DNA from: Cyclobacteriaceae bacterium
GTDB lineage: Bacteria > Bacteroidota > Bacteroidia > Cytophagales > Cyclobacteriaceae
Direction of reading: 5' to 3'
Assembly: GCA_016787605.1 (NCBI GenBank)
Contig: JAEUUE010000176.1
Location: forward strand, 1 to 45,673
Length of the DNA stretch: 45,673 bases
Shown: positions 1 to 7,439 of the stretch, piece by piece
How positions within the stretch are numbered: position 1 is the stretch's first letter
Layout of the letters: every line of letters begins with the position of its first letter
The notes under the pieces: generated by a model
What the model saw: only the letters and a program-made list of their open reading frames with translations
Databases searched by the model: none
Told to the model about the DNA's origin: nothing
Position numbers and translations under genes: made by a program

Positions 1-749
1 TCCCGCCACATTTCAGGAAAGACACCCAACGGTTCTGATACGACGCTTCGGGCCGTATCACTGATTCTTCCCTTGAGATCAGGATTTATTTCCATGATGT
101 CGGTGGCCCGGATGCTATGATACAGCGTCGGCGCAGCGTTGTCGCTGGCATAGCGGACGGCATAAAGTGTGTTGCCATCTGTTACCCCCAGAGTCATCCA
201 CAGGGATTCGCTTACGCCTTTTTCCTTTCCTGCTTTCTCGATGAACCCGGCCATCCGTTCAAGCCCTCCAACCGGATCATCTTCAAGCCCAAAGGTCAGG
301 GCAAGGTGAAACATCAATTCGGAATCGGTGGAACCGAGGATATTGGAAAAATACCTGGGGCTGACTGCCATTAACAATTCCCGGTGAAACTTTTCGATCT
401 CGAAGACCTCTCCGTTGTGCACAAACAACCAGTTATTGTACCGGAACGGATGACAATTTGTTTCCTGGACCGTGGCCAGCGAGGTGGCGCGGACATGAGC
501 CATAAACAGGTGAGACTCAATATTCTCGGCCAGGTCCCGCAAGTTGAAGTCATTCCAGGCGGGCCGTATGCTCCGGAACAGGCCTGGGCGTGAATGGCGC
601 CCATACCAGCCCAATCCGAACCCATCGGCATTGGTCGGCGTTTCTGCTGACCGCGAACTCATACTTTGATCGATGAGGTTGTGTTTCGCCTTAAACAAGA
701 GTTCATCCAGTTGAATCTTGCCCCCGGTATATGCCATCCATCTGCACAT
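1..749 (-). CDS. Class II glutamine amidotransferase (YafJ/DUG3-like), 3' end outside window
   Basis: The reading frame is open from ATG at 749 to the left edge (249 codons), so the C-terminus is missing. It begins MCRWMAYTG, placing the N-terminal nucleophile Cys2 directly after the initiator Met, as in Ntn-type class II amidotransferases; this fixes the start. Other family signatures follow in order: TNADGFGLGWY (about 39-49), AHVRATS (84-90), NCHPF (98-102) and HNGEVFEI (111-118). Such proteins hydrolyse glutamine or a gamma-glutamyl amide; the stand-alone YafJ/DUG3/EgtC group acts on small gamma-glutamyl compounds, and the exact substrate cannot be read here. A weak promoter-like TACCTTCG lies at 784-777. 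The gene diverges from the phosphoesterase at 861. Family assignment is firm, substrate unknown. Confidence 0.9.
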   Translation of the reverse strand, partial: MCRWMAYTGGKIQLDELLFKAKHNLIDQSMSSRSAETPTNADGFGLGWYGRHSRPGLFRSIRPAWNDFNLRDLAENIESHLFMAHVRATSLATVQETNCHPFRYNNWLFVHNGEVFEIEKFHRELLMAVSPRYFSNILGSTDSELMFHLALTFGLEDDPVGGLERMAGFIEKAGKEKGVSESLWMTLGVTDGNTLYAVRYASDNAAPTLYHSIRATDIMEINPDLKGRISDTARSVVSEPLGVFPEMWR

Positions 750-860
750 GATGTCTTTGGTGGAATTGTTACGTGCCGAAGGTAGCGGATTTCGTTATAG
801 GTCGTATCCCAATTTCGGAATTCGATTATTGTCACGATATTCAACCAATAAGCCCCCAAT

Positions 861-1877
861 ATGAGACCTTCTCGTTTTCTTTTGATACCCGCATTCCTGG
901 TGTTCTTCGTCGCCTGCCAGCAGCGGACAGAGGTATTTACACACGGCTTGTCTGCGGGCAGTTCAGTCCCCTGGTTAAGTGAGACGTTTGACGATGCCGG
1001 CGAAAAGTTCACCTTCGGGATCGTCACGGACCTGAATGGTGGGGAGCGGGAGGGAATCTTTCAGATCGCGGTGGAACAACTGAACTTGCTCCGGCCTGAA
1101 CTCATCGTAACGGTGGGTGATCTTGTCGAGGGAACGTCTTCCAATGCCGACTCCATTGCTGCGGAGTACGATCATTTTGACGCCCGTGCCCGCAAGGCCA
1201 AAGCCCCGCTTTTCCACGTTGGCGGCAACCATGACCTGACGGATCCCGTGATGCGCCAGGTGTGGAAGGACCGCTATGGCGCCCACTACTACTATTTCGT
1301 CTACAAGAATGTCCTGTTTCTCATGCTCGACACGGAAGACCATACCGACGAGCGCCGGAGAGAAATCCATGAGGCCCGCCAGGCGGCTATCAAAGTAATG
1401 GACGGGCCGGAGCCGGAAAAAGCGCGGGACATGGAATATTTCAAGATGCCCGAACGAGTGACCGGAAACATCGGTGACGAGCAGGCGTCTTATTTTCAGA
1501 AAGTGATCGCCGACCATCCGGAAGTTTACTGGACCGTGTTGTTCATGCACAAGCCGGTCTGGAAGCGTGAGGGTGCAGGCAGCCTCGAACCGCTGGAGAA
1601 ATCCCTGGCCAATCGCCCGTATACCGTCTTTAATGGTCACTTTCATAGCTATTCCCATACGCTCAAGAATGACAAGGACCATATCATCCTGGGAACCACA
1701 GGCGGTCACCAGGGAGCGGACGATCCCAATTCCTTTGATCATGTTACCTTCGTGACCATGACCAAGGAGGGGCCATCGATTGCCAACCTCCGTTTGGATG
1801 GCATTCTCGATAAGACTGCCCATATTCCCCTCAAGGGAGACAGCGTCTGCTTCCAGGCTTCGCGGTGCGGTCATTAA
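861..1877 (+). CDS. Lipoprotein calcineurin-like metallophosphoesterase
   Basis: A 338-residue protein with a short signal peptide and lipobox ending FVAC (Cys19), so it should be lipid-anchored in the envelope. The calcineurin-like phosphoesterase motifs appear in order: VTDLNGG (55-61), VGDLV (85-89), GGNHD (121-125), FMHKP (228-232) and GHFHSYSH (259-266). These bind a dinuclear metal centre used for phosphoester hydrolysis. The first motif is D-x-N where D-x-H is usual, so one metal ligand may be replaced. The substrate is not evident. The next gene, another lipoprotein, starts 27 bases downstream on the same strand and is probably co-transcribed. The start at 861 is chosen because it gives a complete lipoprotein signal. 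Confidence 0.88.
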   Translation: MRPSRFLLIPAFLVFFVACQQRTEVFTHGLSAGSSVPWLSETFDDAGEKFTFGIVTDLNGGEREGIFQIAVEQLNLLRPELIVTVGDLVEGTSSNADSIAAEYDHFDARARKAKAPLFHVGGNHDLTDPVMRQVWKDRYGAHYYYFVYKNVLFLMLDTEDHTDERRREIHEARQAAIKVMDGPEPEKARDMEYFKMPERVTGNIGDEQASYFQKVIADHPEVYWTVLFMHKPVWKREGAGSLEPLEKSLANRPYTVFNGHFHSYSHTLKNDKDHIILGTTGGHQGADDPNSFDHVTFVTMTKEGPSIANLRLDGILDKTAHIPLKGDSVCFQASRCGH

Positions 1878-1904
1878 GCAAGAATAGGAGTGTTGAGAAG
1901 ACTT

Positions 1905-2531
1905 ATGAATCGTTTTGTCATTGGTTTGGCCAGTGCCGTGCTCCTGGCGTGTTCCGGGTCTTCCTCGAGCGAGGGCGATGATGCTTTCGACTCCGCGGAA
2001 TACTTGTTGCCGATCTCGTCGCCAGTGACTCAAGAGTTGGTGACCGCGACAGGCAAGAAGTGGCTGGTTCACCAGACTCCGTTGACTGACCCAGCCTATG
2101 TGGGCGTTTCAGTAGAAACGAAAGGTTTTGCCCGCGACCAGCAGGCACTGGATCTTGGGGAGATCGACCCGGTCATCCAGGTACGGCTGGCCGACCTGGA
2201 CAAGGATGGATTTGAAGAATTATACCTGGTCACCCAATCGAAAGGCCGGGAGTCTTACGGTACGGTTTATGGATTCTATTCCGATGCAGACAAGGACGTT
2301 TTGCTGATTTCCTTTGAAGGCGCGTCACCCTATACGACCAAGGAAGGAGGCCCGTTCGAAGGGTATCAGGGGGGAGACGTATTCCTGTTTAATGAAAACC
2401 AACTGATGGATTCATTTGATGCCCAGCTTCCACAGTTTGCCTCCCCGGTGAAGAAGAAGGTTTACTACAAATTGGTGAAGGAAGAAGGAGCGATTGTGCT
2501 TCGGCCGGATCGATGGGTGGCTGGGGAGTAA
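1905..2531 (+). CDS. Hypothetical lipoprotein with Asp-rich calcium-type loop
   Basis: I do not recognise this family. From ATG 1905 the product has 208 residues and starts MNRFVIGLASAVLLACS, a lipoprotein signal with lipobox LLAC. An upstream GTG at 1890 would only add five residues; AGGAG at 1886-1890 lies 14 bases before the ATG. Around residue 95 the segment LADLDKDGFEELYLV has the DxDxDGxxE spacing of EF-hand or FG-GAP calcium-binding loops. The rest is mixed alpha/beta with no membrane helix. It follows the phosphoesterase lipoprotein by 27 bases and probably shares its transcript, suggesting a linked envelope role. Function unknown. Confidence 0.75.
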   Translation: MNRFVIGLASAVLLACSGSSSSEGDDAFDSAEYLLPISSPVTQELVTATGKKWLVHQTPLTDPAYVGVSVETKGFARDQQALDLGEIDPVIQVRLADLDKDGFEELYLVTQSKGRESYGTVYGFYSDADKDVLLISFEGASPYTTKEGGPFEGYQGGDVFLFNENQLMDSFDAQLPQFASPVKKKVYYKLVKEEGAIVLRPDRWVAGE

Positions 2532-2636
2532 TCCCGGGATTCCGGTACCGTAAATTGGTACTTCACTAATGGTCACCTGTTTTTACTTAATCTTCGTGAA
2601 AGAATTCGCCGGAGTATGGAACTTTAGTGGTAGATT

Positions 2637-2669
2637 TTTGGAGTTTCTTGAGAATCTGGCTTATCTTTT
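2637..2669 (+). promoter_or_regulatory. Candidate Bacteroidota-type promoter for the gene at 2684
   Basis: TTTG at 2637-2640 (-33 element) is followed after 21 bases by TATCTTTT at 2662-2669, one base off the TAnnTTTG -7 consensus and followed by G. The predicted start of transcription falls about 10 bases before ATG 2684. The match is by eye only. Confidence 0.4.
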
Positions 2670-2683
2670 GATAGTCTTGTCCT

Positions 2684-3214
2684 ATGCGAGTGGGTTGTGC
2701 TTTGATCGTCAGTGTGTTGTTGCTTTCGGTGCGTGCAGGAATGGCTCAGGATGGGTCGTCTTCCTTAAGTCATGTATTTCGGGGGATAACCATCCATCGG
2801 GTGGAGGGACATAATGACCATTCCGGGGAAACCCACATTAAGTACCTGTCGCCGGCTTTGCTGAAAGAGGACGATCGTAAACGGGGAGAAAAGTACCATT
2901 GGACTGAAGAGCGCATCAAGGCGGAGGAAGCCAACATCGATCGCTTCTCCCCCGGTGGCGTGATCCAGGTCGACATCCTGAGGACGACGGAGGCGGCGGC
3001 CAATACCGGGAACTTTATCGTGGTCGTGATGGACAAAGAGGGGAAGGAACTCATGAGAAAGCCCCTGCCTGCTGAATCACACCTTACGCATCACGAGAAC
3101 TTCTTTGGCGCCATGGCCATGTGTACGATCAACCGAAAGATCGAGGGCTCCTTTTTTGTAGTGGTGATCGACCAGCACAGCAAGAAAGAATTCAAGTTTG
3201 AAGTGGTACCCTGA
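2684..3214 (+). CDS. Hypothetical exported protein
   Basis: A 176-residue protein of no family I recognise. The N-terminus (MRVGCALIVSVLLLSVRAGMAQ) is a Sec signal peptide with likely cleavage after GMA, so the product should be periplasmic or surface exposed. The mature part is rich in His, Glu and Lys, has a charged stretch around residues 65-85 (EDDRKRGEKYHWTEERIK), and ends in alternating beta-type segments such as NFIVVVMDKEGKE and GSFFVVVIDQHSKKEF. No catalytic motif or membrane helix is visible. It stands alone: a candidate promoter precedes it, and its stop lies 2 bases from the stop of the convergent rhodanese gene. Confidence 0.75.
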   Translation: MRVGCALIVSVLLLSVRAGMAQDGSSSLSHVFRGITIHRVEGHNDHSGETHIKYLSPALLKEDDRKRGEKYHWTEERIKAEEANIDRFSPGGVIQVDILRTTEAAANTGNFIVVVMDKEGKELMRKPLPAESHLTHHENFFGAMAMCTINRKIEGSFFVVVIDQHSKKEFKFEVVP

Positions 3215-3216
3215 TC

Positions 3217-3765
3217 CTATTTCTTGTGGACCTCGAAATGTTCTTTAAAGCAGGCTGACTTGAACAAGTCCCCGGCTTTCGATAGCCCCCCCGACATATT
3301 CTTGACCTTGTCGAAGCCCTGCATGTTCAGGTAGTAGGCCGCCCGGGGGCTTCTAAAACTTTGGCTGCAGTACACCAGGATTTCCTTGTCCTTGTATTTC
3401 TTCAATTCTTCCAGCCGCTTGCTGAGCTGATTGACATTTACGTTGATCGCCTTCCTGAAGCGTCCATAGGTTTCTACGCTGGAGGTGGTGCCTTCGAATT
3501 CCCCGGGAGAGCGGACATCCAGGATGACGACGTCGGGATTGGCCGCAATCCGCGCACAAAATTCTTTGGGAGTGAGGTTGACAAACTTCACGGAAGATTT
3601 CGGCACCATCGGCATCTGGCATGCCGGGCAAACCCCGCCCAATTCGCTGACTTTGGTATCACAGGGCAATCCGCAGGGCTGGCACAGGAATTCTTCCTTT
3701 TGTTGACTAAAGACGGATATCGACAACAGCGACAATCCGGCAAACAGTAAAATGTACCTGGTCAT
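3217..3765 (-). CDS. Exported rhodanese with Cys-rich N-terminal metal-binding segment
   Basis: A 182-residue protein with a signal peptide (cleavage near SVFSQ, residue 20), then a short Cys-rich segment with Cys28, Cys31, Cys35, Cys46 and Cys49 (CQPCGLPC, CPACQMPM), and a rhodanese domain from about 60 to 165. The rhodanese active Cys is Cys133 in VYCSQSFRS, within a six-residue loop typical of sulfur carriers or sulfurtransferases; LDVRSPGEF (82-90) is the other usual motif. The CPxCxMPM stretch resembles heavy-metal-binding modules of copper or mercury handling proteins. It is the last gene of a three-gene minus-strand operon, 7 bases after the isomerase gene. Periplasmic sulfur or metal handling is inferred; the substrate is unknown. 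Confidence 0.88.
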   Translation of the reverse strand: MTRYILLFAGLSLLSISVFSQQKEEFLCQPCGLPCDTKVSELGGVCPACQMPMVPKSSVKFVNLTPKEFCARIAANPDVVILDVRSPGEFEGTTSSVETYGRFRKAINVNVNQLSKRLEELKKYKDKEILVYCSQSFRSPRAAYYLNMQGFDKVKNMSGGLSKAGDLFKSACFKEHFEVHKK

Positions 3766-3772
3766 AGTTCTA

Positions 3773-4585
3773 TCAATCGTTATAGCGTGGAGTTCTCTTT
3801 TCCATGAGGGCCCGAAAGGTCTCCTTCAAGTCGTCCGATAGCAGGTGTTCGGCATTGTGGCGGGCAATGTACTCCAGTCCTTCTGCAACGGGGTGATCGG
3901 CCGCGTGGCGAAGAACCTCCTTGGTGCCGCGAATGGAGGCCGGCGATTTGGAGGCGATCTGGAGCGCCACCTGCTCCACATGGCTCAGCATCTCTTCCCG
4001 GGTGGCCAAACAAGCATTGACCAGCCCCAGTTCCACTGCCTCCCTGGCTTTCACGGCCCGGCCCGTATAGGCCATCTCGGCCACGGATGCGGGTCGCATG
4101 AACTTGGGCAACCGCTGAAGGGTGCCCAGGTCGGCCACCATGCCCATGTCGATTTCCTTGATGACAAAGTAGGCGTCCTCCGAACAGTAGCGGAGGTCAC
4201 ACGCGGCGATTATGTCTACGCCTCCGCCGATGCAGCCGTTATGAATCGCGGCCATGACCGGTTTACGACACCGCTCAATGGAAGAAACGCAATCCTGCAG
4301 TTTAATCACCATGGCGTAAAGCGACTCCCTCCGGTCGGCCGCCGACGGAATGGCCTCCAGGCGCTGGACTGACATCAGGAGCTCGAGATCGATACCGGCG
4401 CAGAACAGTTTTCCTTCGCCCGAAAGGACGACGACACGCACGTCAGCCCGCTGACCCATCTCTTCCATGACAGCCTTCAGCTCTTCCCACGCCGGAAGAT
4501 GCAGGGCGTTGGCTTTCTGAGGCCGGTTAATGGATACCCGGGCAATCTTCTCGCTGACGGTAACCTGGAAGTGTGCGTAACCCAT
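3773..4585 (-). CDS. Crotonase-family delta(3,5)-delta(2,4)-dienoyl-CoA isomerase (ECH1-like)
   Basis: This 270-residue protein belongs to the enoyl-CoA hydratase/isomerase superfamily: the CoA-binding and oxyanion segment KLFCAGIDLELL is at 59-70 and NGCIGGGVDIIAACDLRYC at 116-134. The three acidic residues that define the dienoyl-CoA isomerase ECH1 are present: Asp124 (GVD), Glu144 (KEID) and Asp152 (VADLGT), spaced 20 and 8 as in the mammalian enzyme. KEIDMGMVADLGTLQRLPKF strongly resembles ECH1. The known reaction shifts double bonds of 3,5-dienoyl-CoA to 2,4-dienoyl-CoA in beta-oxidation of odd-position unsaturated fatty acids. It is cytoplasmic. It sits 5 bases after the M13 peptidase gene and 7 before the rhodanese, an odd neighbourhood for beta-oxidation. 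Confidence 0.9.
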   Translation of the reverse strand: MGYAHFQVTVSEKIARVSINRPQKANALHLPAWEELKAVMEEMGQRADVRVVVLSGEGKLFCAGIDLELLMSVQRLEAIPSAADRRESLYAMVIKLQDCVSSIERCRKPVMAAIHNGCIGGGVDIIAACDLRYCSEDAYFVIKEIDMGMVADLGTLQRLPKFMRPASVAEMAYTGRAVKAREAVELGLVNACLATREEMLSHVEQVALQIASKSPASIRGTKEVLRHAADHPVAEGLEYIARHNAEHLLSDDLKETFRALMEKRTPRYND

Positions 4586-4590
4586 GTGGC

Positions 4591-6624
4591 TTACCAGATC
4601 TTGATTCGGTCTTCGGGTTTCTTGTACAGTTTGTCACCCGGCTTGATGTCAAATGCCTTGTACCAGGCATCCATGTTGACCGGGGCACCGATGGCCCGGT
4701 AGCTGTCCGGGGAGTGGGTATCGGTCACAATGAGTTGTGCGGCCCGGTCTGGCAAGGTATTGCTCCTCCAGATTTGTGCCCAGGCCAGGAAGAAACGCTG
4801 ATCGGGTGTGAAGCCGTCGATTTTCTCATTCGATTTTCCCTGCGGCGTCATCTTGAAGGCTTCGTACGCCGCATTCAGTCCGCCAAGGTCCCCGATGTTT
4901 TCACCCAGCGTAAGCTTGCCATTGACATGAAGGGAATCGAGGATGGTATAGGCATCGAATTGTTCCTGGAGCAATTTAGCCCTGGCCTCAAATTTCTTCC
5001 GGTCTTCGGGAGTCCACCAGTTGCGGAGCGAGCCGTCCTTGTCATATTGGCTGCCGGAATCATCGAAGCCATGCGAGATCTCGTGCCCGATTACCGCACC
5101 GATGGCGCCATAGTTGTAGGCATCGTCGGCCTCCGGGTGAAAGAAAGGAAACTGGAGGATCCCGGCAGGGAAGACGATTTCATTCATCACGGGTGAATAG
5201 TAGGCGTTCACCGTCGGAGGCGTCATCCCCCACCGTGTACGGTCAACGGGCTTGCCCAGTTGGCTCAGCATGTCATTGAACGACCAGCGGCTGGCGTTCT
5301 TTACATTGTCAAAGTAGGTGTCAGGCTTGATGACGAGCCCGGGATAGTCCTTCCACTTGTCCGGGTAGGCGATCTTGGGGGTGAAGGCCTTCAGTTTGGC
5401 GAGGGCCTTTTCTTTGGTGATGTCACTCATCCAATCCAGGTTTCGGATGCGGATTTCATAGGCCTTGATCAGGTTGCCGATCATCTCCTGCATCCGCGCT
5501 TTGGCTTGCGGCTTGAAATACTTTTCCACGTACAGCTGGCCCAGCAGGTCGCCGATGGAATTATCCACCCGGCTTGCGGCGCGATCCCAGCGCGGACGCT
5601 GAACTTTCTGCCCGGTGAGGGCCTGGTCGTAGGCAAAGCTGGCGTCGACGAAGGGTTTGCTCAGCAACGGGGCTGCGTTACGGAGAATGTTCCACTGGAG
5701 ATAGGCTTGCCACTCTGCTGCCGTGGTTTGCCTGACCAGGCTGTCAAGGGTAAGAAAGAACCGGGGTGAATTGACCAACACACTGTCGATGCCTGTAAGT
5801 TTCATTTTTCCGAAGAAGCGATTCCAGTCGACGGAAGGCGTGGTTTTTGCAAATTCGGAGACGGCAAATTTGTTGTAGGTCTTCTGGGGATCGCGCATTT
5901 CCACGCGGGCCATCTGCGCGCGGGCCAGCCGCTTCTCGAGTGCGAAAACGGCGTCTGCTTTGGTTTTGGCTTCTCCCTCCGGATTCCCGGAGAGCTTGAA
6001 CAGCGTAGTCATATACGCATTGAGCGCTTCCTGGGCCTTCCGGGAACGCGCATCGGACTTCAGGTAGTAGTCGCGATCGGGGAGGGTCGTGCCCCCCTGG
6101 CTGAGTTGTACGGCGTTCTTGGTGGGCAACTTGCGGTCTTGACCGATGAAGAATCCAAATAGCGGAGTGCCGAGTGCCTGGGCGCGCTGGTAGGCGGCTT
6201 CATCCAGGGCTTGTTGCCCGGTCTTGATTTCACCGGCCCGTTGGAGATCGGCCTGTATCGGTTGGAGCCCCAGTTTTTCGACGGTGAGGGAATCAAGGGC
6301 CGATGCGTAGAAGTCGCCGACCCGCCGTTTTACGCTTCCGGCCGGCGCCGACTTATCATTCATGGCATCCGTCAATATCGCCTGCATGGCTTTGACATTG
6401 AAGTCGCGCAACATATTGAAGCTTCCCCATCGTGTCTCTTTGGCGGGGACAGGGTTGTTCCTGAGCCATACGCCACCGGAGTAGTTGACAAAGTCATCGC
6501 CGGGACGAACCATAAGGTCCATATTGGCCGGATCCAGGAATTTGGGCTTCGGCACCTCCTGGCTCCTGGCCGGAATGGATACGGACAGGAGAACCAGCGC
6601 GATCAACAGGGAAGATAGTTTCAT
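4591..6624 (-). CDS. pepO: M13 family zinc metallopeptidase (neprilysin/PepO-like)
   Basis: From ATG 6624 the product is 677 residues with a Sec signal peptide (MKLSSLLIALVLLSVSIPARS). An upstream in-frame start would add 18 residues before the signal and overlap the promoter, so it is rejected. The M13 hallmarks are all present: NAYYSPVMNEIVFPAGILQ (473-491) for substrate binding, the zinc motif HEISH (514-518), the third ligand region ENIGD (575-579), and a C-terminal Trp as in neprilysins. The N-terminal peptidase_M13_N half spans about 35-415. Such enzymes cut small peptides and in Bacteroidota are periplasmic or envelope-bound. It leads a compact operon with the dienoyl-CoA isomerase and rhodanese. 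Confidence 0.95.
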   Translation of the reverse strand: MKLSSLLIALVLLSVSIPARSQEVPKPKFLDPANMDLMVRPGDDFVNYSGGVWLRNNPVPAKETRWGSFNMLRDFNVKAMQAILTDAMNDKSAPAGSVKRRVGDFYASALDSLTVEKLGLQPIQADLQRAGEIKTGQQALDEAAYQRAQALGTPLFGFFIGQDRKLPTKNAVQLSQGGTTLPDRDYYLKSDARSRKAQEALNAYMTTLFKLSGNPEGEAKTKADAVFALEKRLARAQMARVEMRDPQKTYNKFAVSEFAKTTPSVDWNRFFGKMKLTGIDSVLVNSPRFFLTLDSLVRQTTAAEWQAYLQWNILRNAAPLLSKPFVDASFAYDQALTGQKVQRPRWDRAASRVDNSIGDLLGQLYVEKYFKPQAKARMQEMIGNLIKAYEIRIRNLDWMSDITKEKALAKLKAFTPKIAYPDKWKDYPGLVIKPDTYFDNVKNASRWSFNDMLSQLGKPVDRTRWGMTPPTVNAYYSPVMNEIVFPAGILQFPFFHPEADDAYNYGAIGAVIGHEISHGFDDSGSQYDKDGSLRNWWTPEDRKKFEARAKLLQEQFDAYTILDSLHVNGKLTLGENIGDLGGLNAAYEAFKMTPQGKSNEKIDGFTPDQRFFLAWAQIWRSNTLPDRAAQLIVTDTHSPDSYRAIGAPVNMDAWYKAFDIKPGDKLYKKPEDRIKIW

Positions 6625-6647
6625 GCTTTTGGCTGTGGTTAGGGCCG

Positions 6648-6678
6648 CCAAGATACATAGGGAGGGCCCATCCATCAA
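6648..6678 (-). promoter_or_regulatory. Candidate promoter of the pepO operon
   Basis: On the minus strand TTG at 6678-6676 is followed after 20 bases by TATCTTGG (6655-6648), one mismatch from TAnnTTTG. It predicts a short leader of about 18 bases before the pepO ATG at 6624. Confidence 0.5.
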
Positions 6679-6717
6679 GGGTTAGGAAGCTGGACACCGG
6701 CCGGCCTCTAAAATGAG

Positions 6718-6743
6718 AAATCCCTCCATAGGGGGAGGGATTT
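6718..6743 (-). terminator. Hairpin terminator behind hsp20
   Basis: A perfect 10-bp stem (AAATCCCTCC at 6718-6727, GGAGGGATTT at 6734-6743) encloses a 6-base loop. Read on the minus strand it lies about 120 bases after the hsp20 stop and is followed by CTCATTTTAG; on the plus strand it is followed by CTTTCC. It separates hsp20 from the pepO promoter, so the minus-strand role is more likely, though the short T-run makes it an average terminator. Confidence 0.55.
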
Positions 6744-6759
6744 CTTTCCGGGAGTTGAA

Positions 6760-6827
6760 GCGGGTTTGTCGCGCATTACCAGTACACCAGGTTCTGAAGG
6801 AGCCTCGAAGATTGCGCGGAAACCCGC
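6760..6827 (-). repeat. Long inverted repeat in the hsp20 3' untranslated region
   Basis: GCGGGTTTGTCGCGCA (6760-6775) and TTGCGCGGAAACCCGC (6812-6827) are imperfect inverted copies that can form a long stem. The 36-base apex can fold into a smaller stem (GGTTC with GAGCC). It lies between the hsp20 stop codon and the terminator hairpin, so it would form in the 3' end of the hsp20 message. Confidence 0.5.
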
Positions 6828-6860
6828 CAAGACCCGGGTTTCATCAACTAACCGCCAACA

Positions 6861-7298
6861 CTAGACTACTTCAATGGCTTTTACATTCTTGGTCTTGTCA
6901 ACCAGTTTCTTCAGCAATTGAAGTTTCAGCAGGCCGTCTTCATAGTGTGCCTCCACTTTTTCTTCATTGACGTTTTCCGGGAGCATGAAAGAGCGGCTGA
7001 AGTTGGAATAGCTGAACTCCTTGCGGGTGAATTCTTTTTCTTTTTCCTCTTTCTCGATTTTCTTCTCCGCGGAGATGGTCAGCATGCCGTTTTCGATGGC
7101 AATCTTGAAATCCTTCTTGTTCAGGCCGGGAGCAGCCATTTCAATGAGGAATTCCTTGTCGGTCTCGCGAATGTTAACCGACGGAACGGTGATGCTCTTC
7201 ATCCAATCGGAATCGAAGAATTTTTCATTTTCGAAAAAGTCCGGAATCCAGCGATCGGTCAGCAGGGACGGGAATAACGGGTTTTTAAGCAGTTTCAT
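6861..7298 (-). CDS. Small heat shock protein, Hsp20/alpha-crystallin family
   Basis: A 145-residue ATP-independent holdase chaperone. The alpha-crystallin domain runs from about 36 to 130: VNIRETDKEFLIEMAAPGL, DFKIAIENGMLTI, and the closing motif YEDGLLKLQLLK, the family's conserved GxL element. The charged EKKIEKEEKEKEF loop (about 78-90) is the usual dimer-swap region. A strong Shine-Dalgarno sequence AGGAGG (7308-7303) lies 4 bases before ATG 7298, which decides the start and is unusual in this window. No clear promoter could be fixed in the roughly 140 bases upstream. The gene has its own terminator region. Heat or stress induction is known for the family but no CIRCE-like operator was seen. 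Confidence 0.95.
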   Translation of the reverse strand: MKLLKNPLFPSLLTDRWIPDFFENEKFFDSDWMKSITVPSVNIRETDKEFLIEMAAPGLNKKDFKIAIENGMLTISAEKKIEKEEKEKEFTRKEFSYSNFSRSFMLPENVNEEKVEAHYEDGLLKLQLLKKLVDKTKNVKAIEVV

Positions 7299-7302
7299 AC
7301 TA

Positions 7303-7308
7303 CCTCCT
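7303..7308 (-). promoter_or_regulatory. Strong Shine-Dalgarno site of hsp20
   Basis: AGGAGG, 4 bases upstream of the hsp20 ATG. It stands out because most starts in this window have no recognisable Shine-Dalgarno sequence, which is typical of Bacteroidota. Confidence 0.75.
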
Positions 7309-7439
7309 CTTTTGTGGTGGTTAATTGTTACAGGGCAACGATGTATTGTTGCTACTAAGCTAGCAGCAAGGATAGCGGGGAGGCAATGATGATTGAAGTT
7401 CCCGGGTCATGACGGAGATCACGACCGGTAAACGGATCG

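Noticed and set aside
975-2072. Long minus-strand open frame (365 codons)
   Set aside because: It lies antisense to the phosphoesterase and lipoprotein genes, which show clear motifs and signal peptides; its translation has no recognisable domain.
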